Shown here: piece after piece, positions 44,055 through 53,485 of the stretch
How positions within the stretch are numbered: the first letter of the stretch is position 1
Layout: every line of letters starts with the position of its first letter
Source of the DNA: Methylomicrobium sp035916875
GTDB taxonomy: Bacteria > Pseudomonadota > Gammaproteobacteria > Methylococcales > Methylomonadaceae
Direction: 5' to 3'
NCBI RefSeq assembly: GCF_035916875.1
Contig: NZ_JAXUHN010000084.1
Span: forward strand, 55,020-119,019
DNA: 64,000 nt
Made by a program: the position numbers and the translations under genes
The notes under the pieces: model-generated
What the model was told of the DNA's origin: nothing
Seen by the model: the letters and a program-made list of their open reading frames with translations, nothing else
The model's database searches: none

Positions 44055-45427
44055 AATACCCTCTCTTTCGTTTTTATTGACGGACAATCCTGACTTGCGA
44101 AAATTCGACAGGAATCAGGAAATTATGGGCTCTGTATTACAAGCTTATCTTTGCCCTTGGCTTCACTACAGATCTTCCCCCTGCTTCATGGGCGAGCATG
44201 TCAGGCCTCATGGGAACAGAAAACACAACAATCGCCTGACTTGGGTTTGAGCAGGGTTTTCCAGTACACGCATTGAAAGAAAAACAGACCGGCACCCGCA
44301 GACATGACCTTTGTTCTGGCATGCCCGCAATATGGTCAGGTTATTGCCGACTCCAGAGTAACCTCATTGCCGGTTAAATCGCTTGCTGACGAAGCGCGCC
44401 TTGGATTCATGACAAATACCTCTTTCTTAACAAACGATATTAGCTTTGCCAAGATGCGAAAATAGTATTTCTAGGAGAAAATAAGCGATGATAAGTTCAA
44501 AATTTAAATTGAACGCGCAAGACGAATTCGCCGATACGGATGCAAGAATTCAGGAGTTGGAACAATGCAAGAACAGTTGTCTGTCAACCCGTCATCATTT
44601 GTAAATTGGCGGTTTGATTGCGCGAAGCGCCCTACCCCGATAGATGATTTACAAACAACTTCATCGCTATTCTCCCTTACTTCAAAAAACCCAAAACCAC
44701 GATGCCTATCAGTAAATTCACTACCGCCCAGCCGATCATCTCGCCCAGTCATTCCAACTGTCTCTTGTGCTCCTTTTTCCCGCTATTCATCGTTAAATCG
44801 CCTGCGCCTATCGATAGGCTGGCTCCCGATTCGGACTATGGTTACTGACGGGGCTTGCCGACAAATTTTCGAGGCGAAAATTTAGGCGCATTGGTCAAAC
44901 AACCAAGTCAAAAGCGAGTCAGAACGAAACTACTTGAAGCGCCCAGTATATGAGGAATAAACTATAATCCGATGTTGTTTCAATTCGTTTGGTCGGCATT
45001 GGTAATGCGAAGACTGTAGGTTCGACTCCCATCATCGGCACAACCTTAAATCAAAAGTTGCTCGAATCTTGCCATGTTAATTAGCTGTCCGACTGTGTAA
45101 GGGTGCGATTTCCACTCCATTTCAGAAACTGACCGGCCCACATCCATAAGCCTAGCCAGCAACTGAATCGCTGCAATTTTTTAATATTCCTAGCATCGGC
45201 ACCTTTCTTCTGCATTTCTGGATTTTTTAACCGGACTATACTATTTTGGTTTATACACATTTATCCCTTTCCGGGCCTTCTTTACTCTAAAGATTCTGAG
45301 TACGGGAAAGATAGTCGACTCAAACGGCAGCAATCGCCGAAAATTTGGTGAACGGCATTGCTTATGCTTACCCTTCCTGAAATAGAAATATCCAAAGAAT
45401 TTGGATTGAATCCAGCATGATCTCCTG
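44055..45427. other. Long gene-poor accessory stretch before the exonuclease-helicase gene
   Basis: No credible intact gene is found in about 1.37 kb. A short minus-strand membrane-like fragment (MIGWAVVNLLIGIVVLGF, around 44690-44760) and a 10-codon frame opening MKLFVNHLSG look like decayed genes. A 3' half copy of tRNA-Thr lies at 44996-45042. The stretch just before 45428 has no strong ribosome binding site. Confidence 0.4.
44996..45042 (+). pseudogene. 3' half copy of tRNA-Thr, possible old attachment site
   Basis: GCATTGGTAATGCGAAG and then TAGGTTCGACTCCCATCATCG match the anticodon arm to acceptor end of the tRNA-Thr at 41795 with about six differences over 47 bases. The 5' half is missing. 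Such 3' copies are made by integrases that use tRNA genes as attachment sites. Confidence 0.65.
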
Positions 45428-48400
45428 ATGGCACAACAGCCAGAAAAAACACGCGCCAAGTGTCTTTGCATTGACATAGAAACCGCCCGCCAAGATAGCT
45501 TGAGGCTGAGGGAAATTGGTGCCTTCAGGCCAGATACCGGCGCTCGGTTGCGGATCTCCGGCAAGGCCGCTGATTTAATGTATCAATTGGATCAGGTCAC
45601 CGAAGGCGCAGCGTTTGTTTTGGGGCATAACATCGTTGCCTTCGACCAGCCGGCATTGTCGCTGCTGCATCCAGATTTGGCACTGCATCGGCTACCCCTG
45701 GTCGACACCCTGGAGTTGTCGCCGGTGGCGTTTCCGCAAAACCCCTATCACCGCCTGGTGAAAGATTACAAACTTTGTACCACTACCCGCAACGACCCGG
45801 TGCGAGACGCCGAGCTGTCCTACGAGTTGTTTCTAGATCAAGCCGGTGCCTTGCGGCAGCGAGTCGCAGACCATCCTGACGAAGTTCTCTGCCTGCATTT
45901 TCTGCTGGCTCCGGAAAACGGCAAGGGAATGGCCAATTTCTTTGCCACCTTGAGGGCGGCCTTGCGTCCGTCATTAGAGGAAGCCCAAGCGGCTTGGCGG
46001 CGGGCTACCGAAGGCAAAGTCTGCCGAATCAGCCAGCAACAGATCGCTGACCGCTATCTGGCTAACCGTGAATTGCACAAGCCGCTGGCCTATGTGCTGG
46101 CCTGGCTGCGTGTCGCGGGCGGCAATTCGGTGTTGCCGCCCTGGGTCAGCCTGTCGTTCCCCAAAACGCGCGAATTGATCGCTACCCTGCGCGATGTGCC
46201 TTGTGGCAATCCCGATTGTGCCTGGTGTTCCGAACAACATGATTTGCTCAAGCTCCTGCCGCGCTATTTTCCAGGAATTGCCCAGTTTCGGCCCACACCC
46301 GCCACCCATGACGGCCGATCGCTGCAACAAGCCATCGTCGAGCACGGTTTCGCCGGCATCCCGACCCTCGCGATTCTACCGACGGGCGGTGGCAAATCGC
46401 TGTGTTATCAACTGCCCGCGCTGGCCCGCTTTTACCGCAACGGCAGTTTGACGGTAATTATTTCACCGCTCCAGTCCTTAATGAAGGATCAGGTCGATAA
46501 TCTCGAGGCGCGCGGGATCACTTGTGCAGGTTACCTGAACAGCCTGCTCAACCCGCTGGAACGGCGCCTCATGCTGGATAAGCTGAGGCTCGGCGACCTG
46601 GGATTGATTTTTGTCGCGCCGGAGCAATTTCGGAGCATCGCGTTCACCCATGCCTTAGCTCACCGAGAGGTCGGAGCCTGGGTATTCGACGAAGCGCACT
46701 GTTTGTCGAAATGGGGACATGACTTCCGTCCGGACTATCTGTACGTTTCGCGCTTTATCAAGACGCGGCAAAAAGACAAACCCTCCTCGGTATTCTGCTT
46801 TACCGCCACCGCCAAACCGGATGTCGTGCAGGACATTGCCGATCATTTTCACAAGCACCTGGGCATTACGCTGCAAACATTAACCGGGGGCGTTCGCCGC
46901 GAGAATCTGCTTTACGAGGTATACGCGGTGCCGACGCAAGGCAAATACCCGGAAGTGCTGCGGCTGTTGCGGGAGTCGCTGCGCGAGGCTGGCGGCGCCA
47001 TCGTGTTTTGCGCCCGGCAGAAAACCGTCGAGGAAATAGCCGATTTCCTGAAACAGGCAGGACTGGATTGCGGTTATTTTCACGGCGGCATGCTGCCCGA
47101 AGAAAAACGCAGGGTACAGGAAGCCTTCAGTGCAGGCGAATTGCGGGTGATTGCGGCCACCAATGCGTTCGGCATGGGCGTCGATAAGGCCGACGTGCGG
47201 CTGGTGATCCATCTGGATACGCCCGGTTCGCTGGAAAACTACCTGCAGGAAGCCGGCCGCGCCGGACGCGACCAAGCCCCGGCCCGTTGCGTGTTGCTGT
47301 ATGACGATGCCGACCTGGATGTGCAGTTTCGTCTACTGCGCAACTCCAGGCTGACTCAACACGACATCCATTCCATTTTGAAAGCGCTACGGAGCATCGA
47401 GAAAAAAGACCGCGGAGAAGGCACGGTGGTAGTCACCAGCGGCGAGATCCTGCTGGAAATTCCGGACAAGCACGGCATCGATCCCGACGCCGCCGATGCC
47501 GATACCAAAGTGCGCATCGCGGTGTCCTGGCTCGAAGAAGCCCGTTTGTTGGAGCGCCAGGAAAATCATACGCGAGTATTTCCCGGAAGTTTGCAGATTG
47601 CCAACCTGGACGAAGCCAGGGCCCTACTGGAGAAAACACTGGGGCCGAACGCCGACATAGAGCCTTATATCACGCTCCTTTCACAGTTGTTTTATAGCGA
47701 GGATGACGAAGGCATCAGTACCGACGATTTGATGCTGGCCACGGGACGCGGCTCGTATGAGGTACAGCGAATGCTACGCGATCTCGATCGTTTGAAACTG
47801 GTATCCAACGATACCGAAATCGGCGTGACGCTGCACCGCGATCCGGATACGGTAGAGCGGCTGGAGGGCTTGCGCAAGCTGGAAGATGCCTTGATTGCCA
47901 GTTTACGCGAGGCAGCGCCGGATGCCGATCGGGAAGAATGGCAAATGCTCAACGTCCGGCGATTGTGCGATACCTTGCGCCGGGACACCGGTGTCGACCT
48001 GGAGCCGGACAGGCTCTCGCGGCTGATGAAGTCGTTTGCCGAGGCCTTCGGCAGCGGCGCCGGCCAGCGCGGTTTTTTCGCCTTGCGCCCGGCCGGGCAA
48101 GACAATCGCTACGTTAAATTGTTGCGAAGCTGGCAGGACATCGAAATCATAAGTCGTAAACGCATGCGCTTGGCGCAGGTGCTGGTCATTTACTTTATCG
48201 CGCAGCGCCAGGGCAATAATTTGCTGGTCACCTGTAAACAAGGGGATCTGGAAGCGGCCCTGCTGACGGATCTGACCTTGCAGGATCTGGATGTGCGCGA
48301 CTGGAATGTGGCCCTGGCGGCGGCGCTGATCTACCTGGATACCAACGAGGTGCTGCACCTGGCGCGCGGCAAGGCTGTGTTCCGTGCCGCGATGAGCATA

Positions 48401-50599
48401 CAGCTTAATGCCGAGGCCCGGCGCAGGCAGTTCAAAAAGTCCGACTACGCCGAATTGGCCCTGCACTACAAGGACAAGATCATCCAGGTCCATGTGATGT
48501 CGGAATACGCCCGCCTGGCGCTGGGCAAGATTCAGGCGGCGATGACCTTCATCGTCGACTATTTCGCCATGGACCGCGACGAATTCGTGCGCCGCTATTT
48601 TGCCGGCCGCCAAGAGATTCTGGAAATGGCGACAACCGAAGCGTCGCATCGGCGAATTCTGACGGATTTGCACAATCCGGATCAACAAGCGGTTGTCGCA
48701 GCACCGACGGAGGGGAGTCATTTGGTTTTGGCTGGCCCAGGTTCCGGCAAGACCAAGGTGATCGTTCATCGCGTGGCCTGGTTGCTGCGCGAATGCCTGG
48801 TGCCGCCGGAAGATATCATGGTGCTCAGCTATAACCGCTCGGCGGCTATCGAGATTCGCAAACGCTTGTGGGGATTGGTCGGCGCCGATGCCGCCGGGAT
48901 TAGCGTACAGACTTTGCATGGCCTGGCGATGCGCTTGACGGGTACCAGCTATGCCGTGGCCGCCGAACGCGGCGAGAGCATCGATTTTTCCACGGTAATC
49001 AAAAATGCGACTGCGCAATTGAAAAAGGCGGAGGTGGGCGACGATATCGGCCCTTCCGTGAAGCGTGACCGTTTGCTGTCGGGGTTGCGCTATCTGCTGG
49101 TTGATGAATATCAGGATATCAATGCCGAACATTATGAGCTGATCAGCGCCCTGGCCGGACAATCCCTGAACAGTGAGGAAGACAAATTATCGCTGATGGT
49201 GGTGGGCGACGACGATCAAAATATTTATGCTTTCGGCGGGGCTAATGTCCGTTTTATCAGACAGTTCACCAGCGACTATCAGGCCAAGACTTATTACCTG
49301 ATCGAGAACTACCGCTCTACAGTTCACATTATCTACGGAGCCAATCGTGTGATTGTCCCGCTCAGGGATCGCATGAAAACCGGACAGACCCTCCGAGTTG
49401 ATTATGCGCGCCGCGATGCGCCGGCGGGTGGCGAGTTTGCCGGGCTGGACGATTTGACTCAGGGCCGTGTGCATATCCTTGAAACGCCAACCGATCTGTT
49501 CGGCGAAGTCGAGGTGGCATTGGCTGAACTGATTCGACTGAATACGCTGAAGAACTTTGGACAGAGCGGTCATTGGGGACAGTTTGCGGTGATCGCCAGG
49601 CACTGGGACGCACTGGAGCCGATGGCGGAGCTATGCCGTCGAAAAGGAATTCCCGTGCGGTTGATGCGGGACGACACGCTGCTCGATTTGCATAGTACCC
49701 GGGAAGGCTACGGCTTGCTGTCGCGTTTGAAAACCGCTCGAAAATCTCACGTATTGCTGAACTGGGGGTTATTGTCTCGCTGGTTCAGGCGGCGCTACCG
49801 CCAGAAAGTCGATGAACTGATCGAACAGCCTTATCGGGCAATGCTCGCCCAATTCATTATCGGCTGCGAATCGGTCGCTCCTGGCTCTCCGCATGTCGTC
49901 AACGATGTGATCGAAGCGCTTTATGAATTCCGCTCCGGCGGGCAGTCAGGTGCGAGTGACAGCCTGCATGCGCCGCTCCTGCTGCTGACCGCGCACCGTG
50001 CCAAAGGCCTGGAGTTCGATCATGTATCCATCCTGGATGCCGGCGGTTGGCCATCGGCAAATGACGAGGAACGGCGTTTATACTATGTAGCAATGACCCG
50101 TGCGCGTAAAACCCTGACCTTATGCGCCCGGCAAGGGTATCGCCATCCCTTCGTCAGGGATTGCGAAGACCTCTGCCTTAAATCGCGACCAATACCGTCT
50201 AACGAGGTCCAGCGGCAGGGTGAGCGTATGTGGATAGCCGATCCCGCGCAAGTCGTACTTTCATGGCCGGGGTATTTTGCTCCCGAAAACCCGCTTCATC
50301 GAGCAGTTGCGAAGCTGGATTACGGCAGTCCATTGGCATTGCGTGCCAGAAGCGGTGATAAACCAGGCTGGGAGCTGGCAGACAAAAACGGTGTAACAGT
50401 CACCCGGATGTCTCAAGCTTTCACGCCGCCTAAAGGAAAAATTGTTGGCGTACGGGTTTCAGCAATTTTGGCGCGGCAAAGAAAGCCGGGGGATTCGGAA
50501 TCGCTCAGATGCAGCCAGTGGGAAGTGGTTTTGCCGGAGATCCTTTACCTGAATCTATGCTCCGCCAATAGGGACATTACTGAAATCACTGAGGTTTAA
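45428..50599 (+). CDS. Exonuclease-RecQ-UvrD triple-fusion helicase
   Basis: The 1723-residue protein joins three enzymes. Residues 10-150 are a DEDD exonuclease (LCIDIET with D16/E18; GHNIVAFD with D73; RDAELS with D127). A Cys cluster CGNPDCAWC lies near 259. A RecQ-type superfamily 2 helicase follows (LPTGGGKSLCYQ at 318-328; VFDEAHCLSKWGHDFRPDY at 419; FGMGVDKADVRLVIH and LQEAGRAGRDQ). From about 1085 comes a UvrD/Rep-type superfamily 1 helicase (LVLAGPGSGKTKVI; LLVDEYQD near 1225; VVGDDDQNIYAFGG; ENYRST; AHRAKGLEF near 1521; YYVAMTRARKTL). The gene stands alone next to tRNA-Thr debris. It probably processes DNA ends or forks, in repair or anti-phage defence. The start at ATG 45428 fits the exonuclease domain but lacks a clear ribosome binding site. 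Confidence 0.85.
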   Translation: MAQQPEKTRAKCLCIDIETARQDSLRLREIGAFRPDTGARLRISGKAADLMYQLDQVTEGAAFVLGHNIVAFDQPALSLLHPDLALHRLPLVDTLELSPVAFPQNPYHRLVKDYKLCTTTRNDPVRDAELSYELFLDQAGALRQRVADHPDEVLCLHFLLAPENGKGMANFFATLRAALRPSLEEAQAAWRRATEGKVCRISQQQIADRYLANRELHKPLAYVLAWLRVAGGNSVLPPWVSLSFPKTRELIATLRDVPCGNPDCAWCSEQHDLLKLLPRYFPGIAQFRPTPATHDGRSLQQAIVEHGFAGIPTLAILPTGGGKSLCYQLPALARFYRNGSLTVIISPLQSLMKDQVDNLEARGITCAGYLNSLLNPLERRLMLDKLRLGDLGLIFVAPEQFRSIAFTHALAHREVGAWVFDEAHCLSKWGHDFRPDYLYVSRFIKTRQKDKPSSVFCFTATAKPDVVQDIADHFHKHLGITLQTLTGGVRRENLLYEVYAVPTQGKYPEVLRLLRESLREAGGAIVFCARQKTVEEIADFLKQAGLDCGYFHGGMLPEEKRRVQEAFSAGELRVIAATNAFGMGVDKADVRLVIHLDTPGSLENYLQEAGRAGRDQAPARCVLLYDDADLDVQFRLLRNSRLTQHDIHSILKALRSIEKKDRGEGTVVVTSGEILLEIPDKHGIDPDAADADTKVRIAVSWLEEARLLERQENHTRVFPGSLQIANLDEARALLEKTLGPNADIEPYITLLSQLFYSEDDEGISTDDLMLATGRGSYEVQRMLRDLDRLKLVSNDTEIGVTLHRDPDTVERLEGLRKLEDALIASLREAAPDADREEWQMLNVRRLCDTLRRDTGVDLEPDRLSRLMKSFAEAFGSGAGQRGFFALRPAGQDNRYVKLLRSWQDIEIISRKRMRLAQVLVIYFIAQRQGNNLLVTCKQGDLEAALLTDLTLQDLDVRDWNVALAAALIYLDTNEVLHLARGKAVFRAAMSIQLNAEARRRQFKKSDYAELALHYKDKIIQVHVMSEYARLALGKIQAAMTFIVDYFAMDRDEFVRRYFAGRQEILEMATTEASHRRILTDLHNPDQQAVVAAPTEGSHLVLAGPGSGKTKVIVHRVAWLLRECLVPPEDIMVLSYNRSAAIEIRKRLWGLVGADAAGISVQTLHGLAMRLTGTSYAVAAERGESIDFSTVIKNATAQLKKAEVGDDIGPSVKRDRLLSGLRYLLVDEYQDINAEHYELISALAGQSLNSEEDKLSLMVVGDDDQNIYAFGGANVRFIRQFTSDYQAKTYYLIENYRSTVHIIYGANRVIVPLRDRMKTGQTLRVDYARRDAPAGGEFAGLDDLTQGRVHILETPTDLFGEVEVALAELIRLNTLKNFGQSGHWGQFAVIARHWDALEPMAELCRRKGIPVRLMRDDTLLDLHSTREGYGLLSRLKTARKSHVLLNWGLLSRWFRRRYRQKVDELIEQPYRAMLAQFIIGCESVAPGSPHVVNDVIEALYEFRSGGQSGASDSLHAPLLLLTAHRAKGLEFDHVSILDAGGWPSANDEERRLYYVAMTRARKTLTLCARQGYRHPFVRDCEDLCLKSRPIPSNEVQRQGERMWIADPAQVVLSWPGYFAPENPLHRAVAKLDYGSPLALRARSGDKPGWELADKNGVTVTRMSQAFTPPKGKIVGVRVSAILARQRKPGDSESLRCSQWEVVLPEILYLNLCSANRDITEITEV

Positions 50600-50680
50600 A
50601 GCATATTTGGGTTTTAAACATTCATCCGATGGTGAGTGTTGTTTAAATTGAAGATGTAAACAAGGATTTTCAGGGAGTTC

Positions 50681-50824
50681 ATGATGAAGAGCGCCGAATT
50701 TAAAGAATTACTCATTGCGATTGGTAAATTAGATCATCATCAGCGTAAACCGCTGAGTACTATGGCTATTCCTTTCGGGGATTTTCTGCTCAAGCGCAAA
50801 CGGCTTGCGCCCGAGGGAGGGTAA
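50681..50824 (+). pseudogene. N-terminal transposase-like fragment
   Basis: A 47-codon frame with a good ribosome binding site (GGGAG before ATG 50681) reads MMKSAEFKELLIAIGKLDHH and then ends after a short tail (KRKRLAPEGG). The opening resembles the N terminus of IS1595-type transposases (a short helix ending in ..L..HQR), but the zinc and catalytic domains are missing. It could also be a free-standing small protein. It lies just after the fusion helicase. Confidence 0.35.
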
Positions 50825-50827
50825 TCG

Positions 50828-51256
50828 TCAGTCCGCGACCGCCAAAATTACGGAACCTGCTTTAAATACCGCCGTGGCCAACTGGCCTGGACACAATTCC
50901 AGTGTTTCGACGCTTTCGTTGGTGACAGTAGCGGCAACCTTTTCGCCGCCACTCAATTCGACATCGACTTCGCTGTTGATCGCACCGGGTTTGACCTGCG
51001 TCACCGTGCCGTGAAGTTGGTTGCGCGCCGAAATGCGATAACCTCCGAAATCGGTGACGATGATCACATGCGGCGCCTTGATCATCGCGATCACTTCCTT
51101 GCCGGTTGCGATGGCTAACGTTTCGGCCGACTCTTTGGTTATCATGGCGACGATGGTATCTCCTCCCTTCAATCGAATAAGGACTTCGGTATAGACCGAG
51201 CCCGGACGAACTTCACTGACTGTACCTTTGAACTGGTTGCGTGCGCTGACTTTTAT
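50828..51256 (-). CDS. Di-Mop molybdate-binding protein (ModG-like) with an apparent ATA start
   Basis: The protein consists of two Mop/TOBE repeats, SARNQFKGTVSEVRPGSVY...TIVAMITKESAETLAI and SARNQLHGTVTQVKPGAIN...KVAATVTNESVETL, the layout of ModG-type molybdate storage proteins (142 residues). An ordinary start exists only inside the first repeat (TTG 51172). The full protein begins at an ATA (51256-51254), which has GGAG exactly where a ribosome binding site should be and is followed by AAAGTCAGC, the normal second residues of Mop proteins. Either ATA is used or the gene has lost its ATG. It follows modC by 17 bp. Confidence 0.7.
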   Translation of the reverse strand: MKVSARNQFKGTVSEVRPGSVYTEVLIRLKGGDTIVAMITKESAETLAIATGKEVIAMIKAPHVIIVTDFGGYRISARNQLHGTVTQVKPGAINSEVDVELSGGEKVAATVTNESVETLELCPGQLATAVFKAGSVILAVAD

Positions 51257-51273
51257 GATTGTTCTCCGATAAG

Positions 51274-52353
51274 TTAATTTAAAATGGACGTGCCTTTGAT
51301 CTGAACATAAACAGACATGCCGATCGCCAGATTCAGCATCAGTTTCGATTTGAGCGTGATGAGGGCCAATAGCGGTAACGCGCCGACTTTCAGGCGCAGA
51401 ACGGTCTGCCCTTTTTGATTATCGGCTAAGCCGGTGATCGTAGCAAACATGACATTCAGTATGCTGGTCGTATTCGGTACTGCCAGAGCTATGCTGACGT
51501 CGCTGGCATAAATCTGCACCCGTACCGGCGAACCGATCGCGGCATCGATCAGCGGCATGCTGAGCTCAATGCCGGCACAGTCGACCCGAGTCAGATGATA
51601 TTCGCTTTCATGCGCAGCGATGCGGCCTTCCCAGATCATCGCTACTTGGTTATCTTCTGCCGTCGGCAAATCGAGCCTGCTTAGGGTTTCGGCAAGCGTG
51701 CCTGCCGCCAGCACGCGGCCTTCGTTCAAAATAACCAGATGGTCTGCCAGTTTTGCGACCTCCTGCCGCGCATGGGTCACATACAGTACCGGAATGTCCA
51801 GTTCCTGATGCAGGCGCGTCAGATACGGCAGAATCTCATGCTTGCGCTGATCATCCAGTGCCGCCAGCGGCTCGTCCATCAGCAGAATATCCGGGTTCAG
51901 AACGAGCGCCCGCGCGATCGCGACGCGCTGCCGCTCGCCGCCGGACAGACGCGCAGGCATCCTGTCGAGCAAATGGCCGATGCCCAACATTTTGATCATC
52001 CTATCGAGATCGGAGTCGGCAGGCTTTTTGCCGATACGCTTCAGGCCGAAACACAAATTGCCGTAAACGTTCAAATGAGGAAACAGATTGGCCTGCTGAA
52101 ATATATATCCGATCGCGCGCCGATGCGGAGGTAAAAACAGGCCGCTCTCACTGTCCTCCCACTGCTTGCCATTAACCATCAGATGGCCGATGGCCGCCCG
52201 CTCCAATCCGGCGACGCAGCGTAGAAAAGTAGTCTTACCGGAGCCCGACGGGCCGAACAGGACGCTGACACCGGAACCCGGCAAATGTAAATCGACGTCT
52301 AAACGAAAAGCGCCGTAATCAAGGGCAAAGCGAGCGGCGATCGCATAATTCAT
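51274..52353 (-). CDS. modC: Molybdate ABC transporter ATPase ModC
   Basis: From ATG 52353, overlapping the modB stop as ATGA, the protein has 359 residues. It has the Walker A FGPSGSGKTTFLR, signature RLSGGERQRVAIARAL, Walker B DILLMDEPLAALD and a C-terminal TOBE/Mop domain typical of ModC. It powers molybdate import. The longer frame opening at 52446 lies inside modB and is not used. The gene looks intact, in contrast to modA and modE nearby. Confidence 0.93.
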   Translation of the reverse strand: MNYAIAARFALDYGAFRLDVDLHLPGSGVSVLFGPSGSGKTTFLRCVAGLERAAIGHLMVNGKQWEDSESGLFLPPHRRAIGYIFQQANLFPHLNVYGNLCFGLKRIGKKPADSDLDRMIKMLGIGHLLDRMPARLSGGERQRVAIARALVLNPDILLMDEPLAALDDQRKHEILPYLTRLHQELDIPVLYVTHARQEVAKLADHLVILNEGRVLAAGTLAETLSRLDLPTAEDNQVAMIWEGRIAAHESEYHLTRVDCAGIELSMPLIDAAIGSPVRVQIYASDVSIALAVPNTTSILNVMFATITGLADNQKGQTVLRLKVGALPLLALITLKSKLMLNLAIGMSVYVQIKGTSILN

Positions 52354-53036
52354 CGCATCGGCTCCACCGCAGGACGGCTTTTCAGGCCCCCATACAACAC
52401 CAGCAACACTGTAAATGCGAATACCAGCAGTCCGCCGGCCAGCCAATGCGCCTGGTGGTATTCAAGCGCTTCGACATGATTATAGATTTGTACCGAAGCG
52501 ACCCGAGTCTTGCCGGGAATGTTGCCGCCGATCATCAGCACCACCCCGAATTCGCCCACCGTATGCGCAAAACCCAGGATAGCCGCAGTCAAAAAGCCCG
52601 GTCTGGCGAGCGGAATCACGACCGTAAAAAAGGCGTCCCAGGGACCTGCCCGTAAAGTAGCGGCCGCTTCCAGCGTTTGCTCTCCAATCGCTGCGAAGGC
52701 GGTTTGCAGGGGTTGCACCACGAAAGGCAGCGAATACAGAACTGACGCGACGACAAGGCCGCTAAACGTAAACGGTAAAGGATTCAGTCCCAGTTTAACC
52801 ATGAAGCCGCCGACAGGCCCGTTCGGGCCGAGCAGCACCAACAGGTAAAAGCCGAGTACGGTAGGCGGCAAGACCAGAGGCAAGGCCACCACGGTATTGC
52901 AGATGCCTTTCCAGCGCGATTCGGTACGTGCCAGCCACCAAGCCAGCGGCGTGCCTACCATCAACAAAATCAGGGTAGAGAGGCTGGCGACCTGGAAAGT
53001 CAGCCAACATGCGGAAATATCATCATCGCTGAACAT
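52350..53036 (-). CDS. modB: Molybdate ABC transporter permease ModB
   Basis: A 228-residue permease with about five membrane helices and the EAA motif as EAAATLRAGPWDAFFTVVIPLARPGF, plus HTVGEFGVVLMIGGNIPGKT, conserved in ModB. It forms the molybdate channel with ModC. It begins 10 bases after the stop of the broken modA gene. Sequence and length are normal, so the gene has not yet decayed. Confidence 0.93.
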   Translation of the reverse strand: MFSDDDISACWLTFQVASLSTLILLMVGTPLAWWLARTESRWKGICNTVVALPLVLPPTVLGFYLLVLLGPNGPVGGFMVKLGLNPLPFTFSGLVVASVLYSLPFVVQPLQTAFAAIGEQTLEAAATLRAGPWDAFFTVVIPLARPGFLTAAILGFAHTVGEFGVVLMIGGNIPGKTRVASVQIYNHVEALEYHQAHWLAGGLLVFAFTVLLVLYGGLKSRPAVEPMR

Positions 53037-53046
53037 TTTTTCGTAG

Positions 53047-53438
53047 TCAATCAGCCAGGGTGTAGCCGTATTTTTGAATGATCACCCGCGCTTCGACGGA
53101 TTTTAAACATCGCAGCAAGGCGGGGCGGCCGGATTCTCCGCGCCTTTATTCAGCGACATCACATCCTGGCGAATCGGTGCATGCAACGCTTCGGGGACGA
53201 TCCAGACCGAACCTTTGGCGATCTTGCCGCCTTCAATTTCCTGCGACAAGGCAATAAAGCCCAGTTTTTTCTTTTTAACCACCGGGACCGGGCCGGGATA
53301 GGCAATACCCTCTGCCACGGCAGAGATCAGGCTTAGCGTACGGGCTGAAGGAGATTCGGCGATGGGTTTGATTTGAGAGCTCATGAATGCCTGCCTTTTG
53401 AGAGCGTCAAACGCCGTTTGTAAGGTAGTCGATTTCAA
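53047..53438 (-). pseudogene. modA: Remnant of molybdate-binding protein gene modA
   Basis: The frame reads LGFIALSQEIEGGKIAKGS and then WIVPEALHAPIRQDVMSLNK, the C-terminal part of ModA, but stops early after AAPPCCDV. In another frame the true end continues as RCLKSVEARVIIQKYGYTLAD, reaching a TGA at 53049-53047, so there is a frameshift. Upstream, the region before LGFIALSQ is only partly recognisable (ARTLSLISA), and the signal peptide and first half are lost. Without ModA the modBC transporter here should lack its binding protein unless another copy exists. Confidence 0.8.
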
Positions 53439-53485
53439 AAAGGAAATATCCCAAGCCGCTGAAAGCTGGGATGGTCGTATTATAT

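Noticed and set aside
44504..44885. Frames on both strands in the accessory stretch
   Set aside because: Neither has a ribosome binding site or similarity; the region reads better as decayed DNA.
47903..49162. Long open frame (419 codons) antisense to the fusion helicase gene
   Set aside because: It lies fully inside the helicase coding region, with no ribosome binding site and shadow-type composition.
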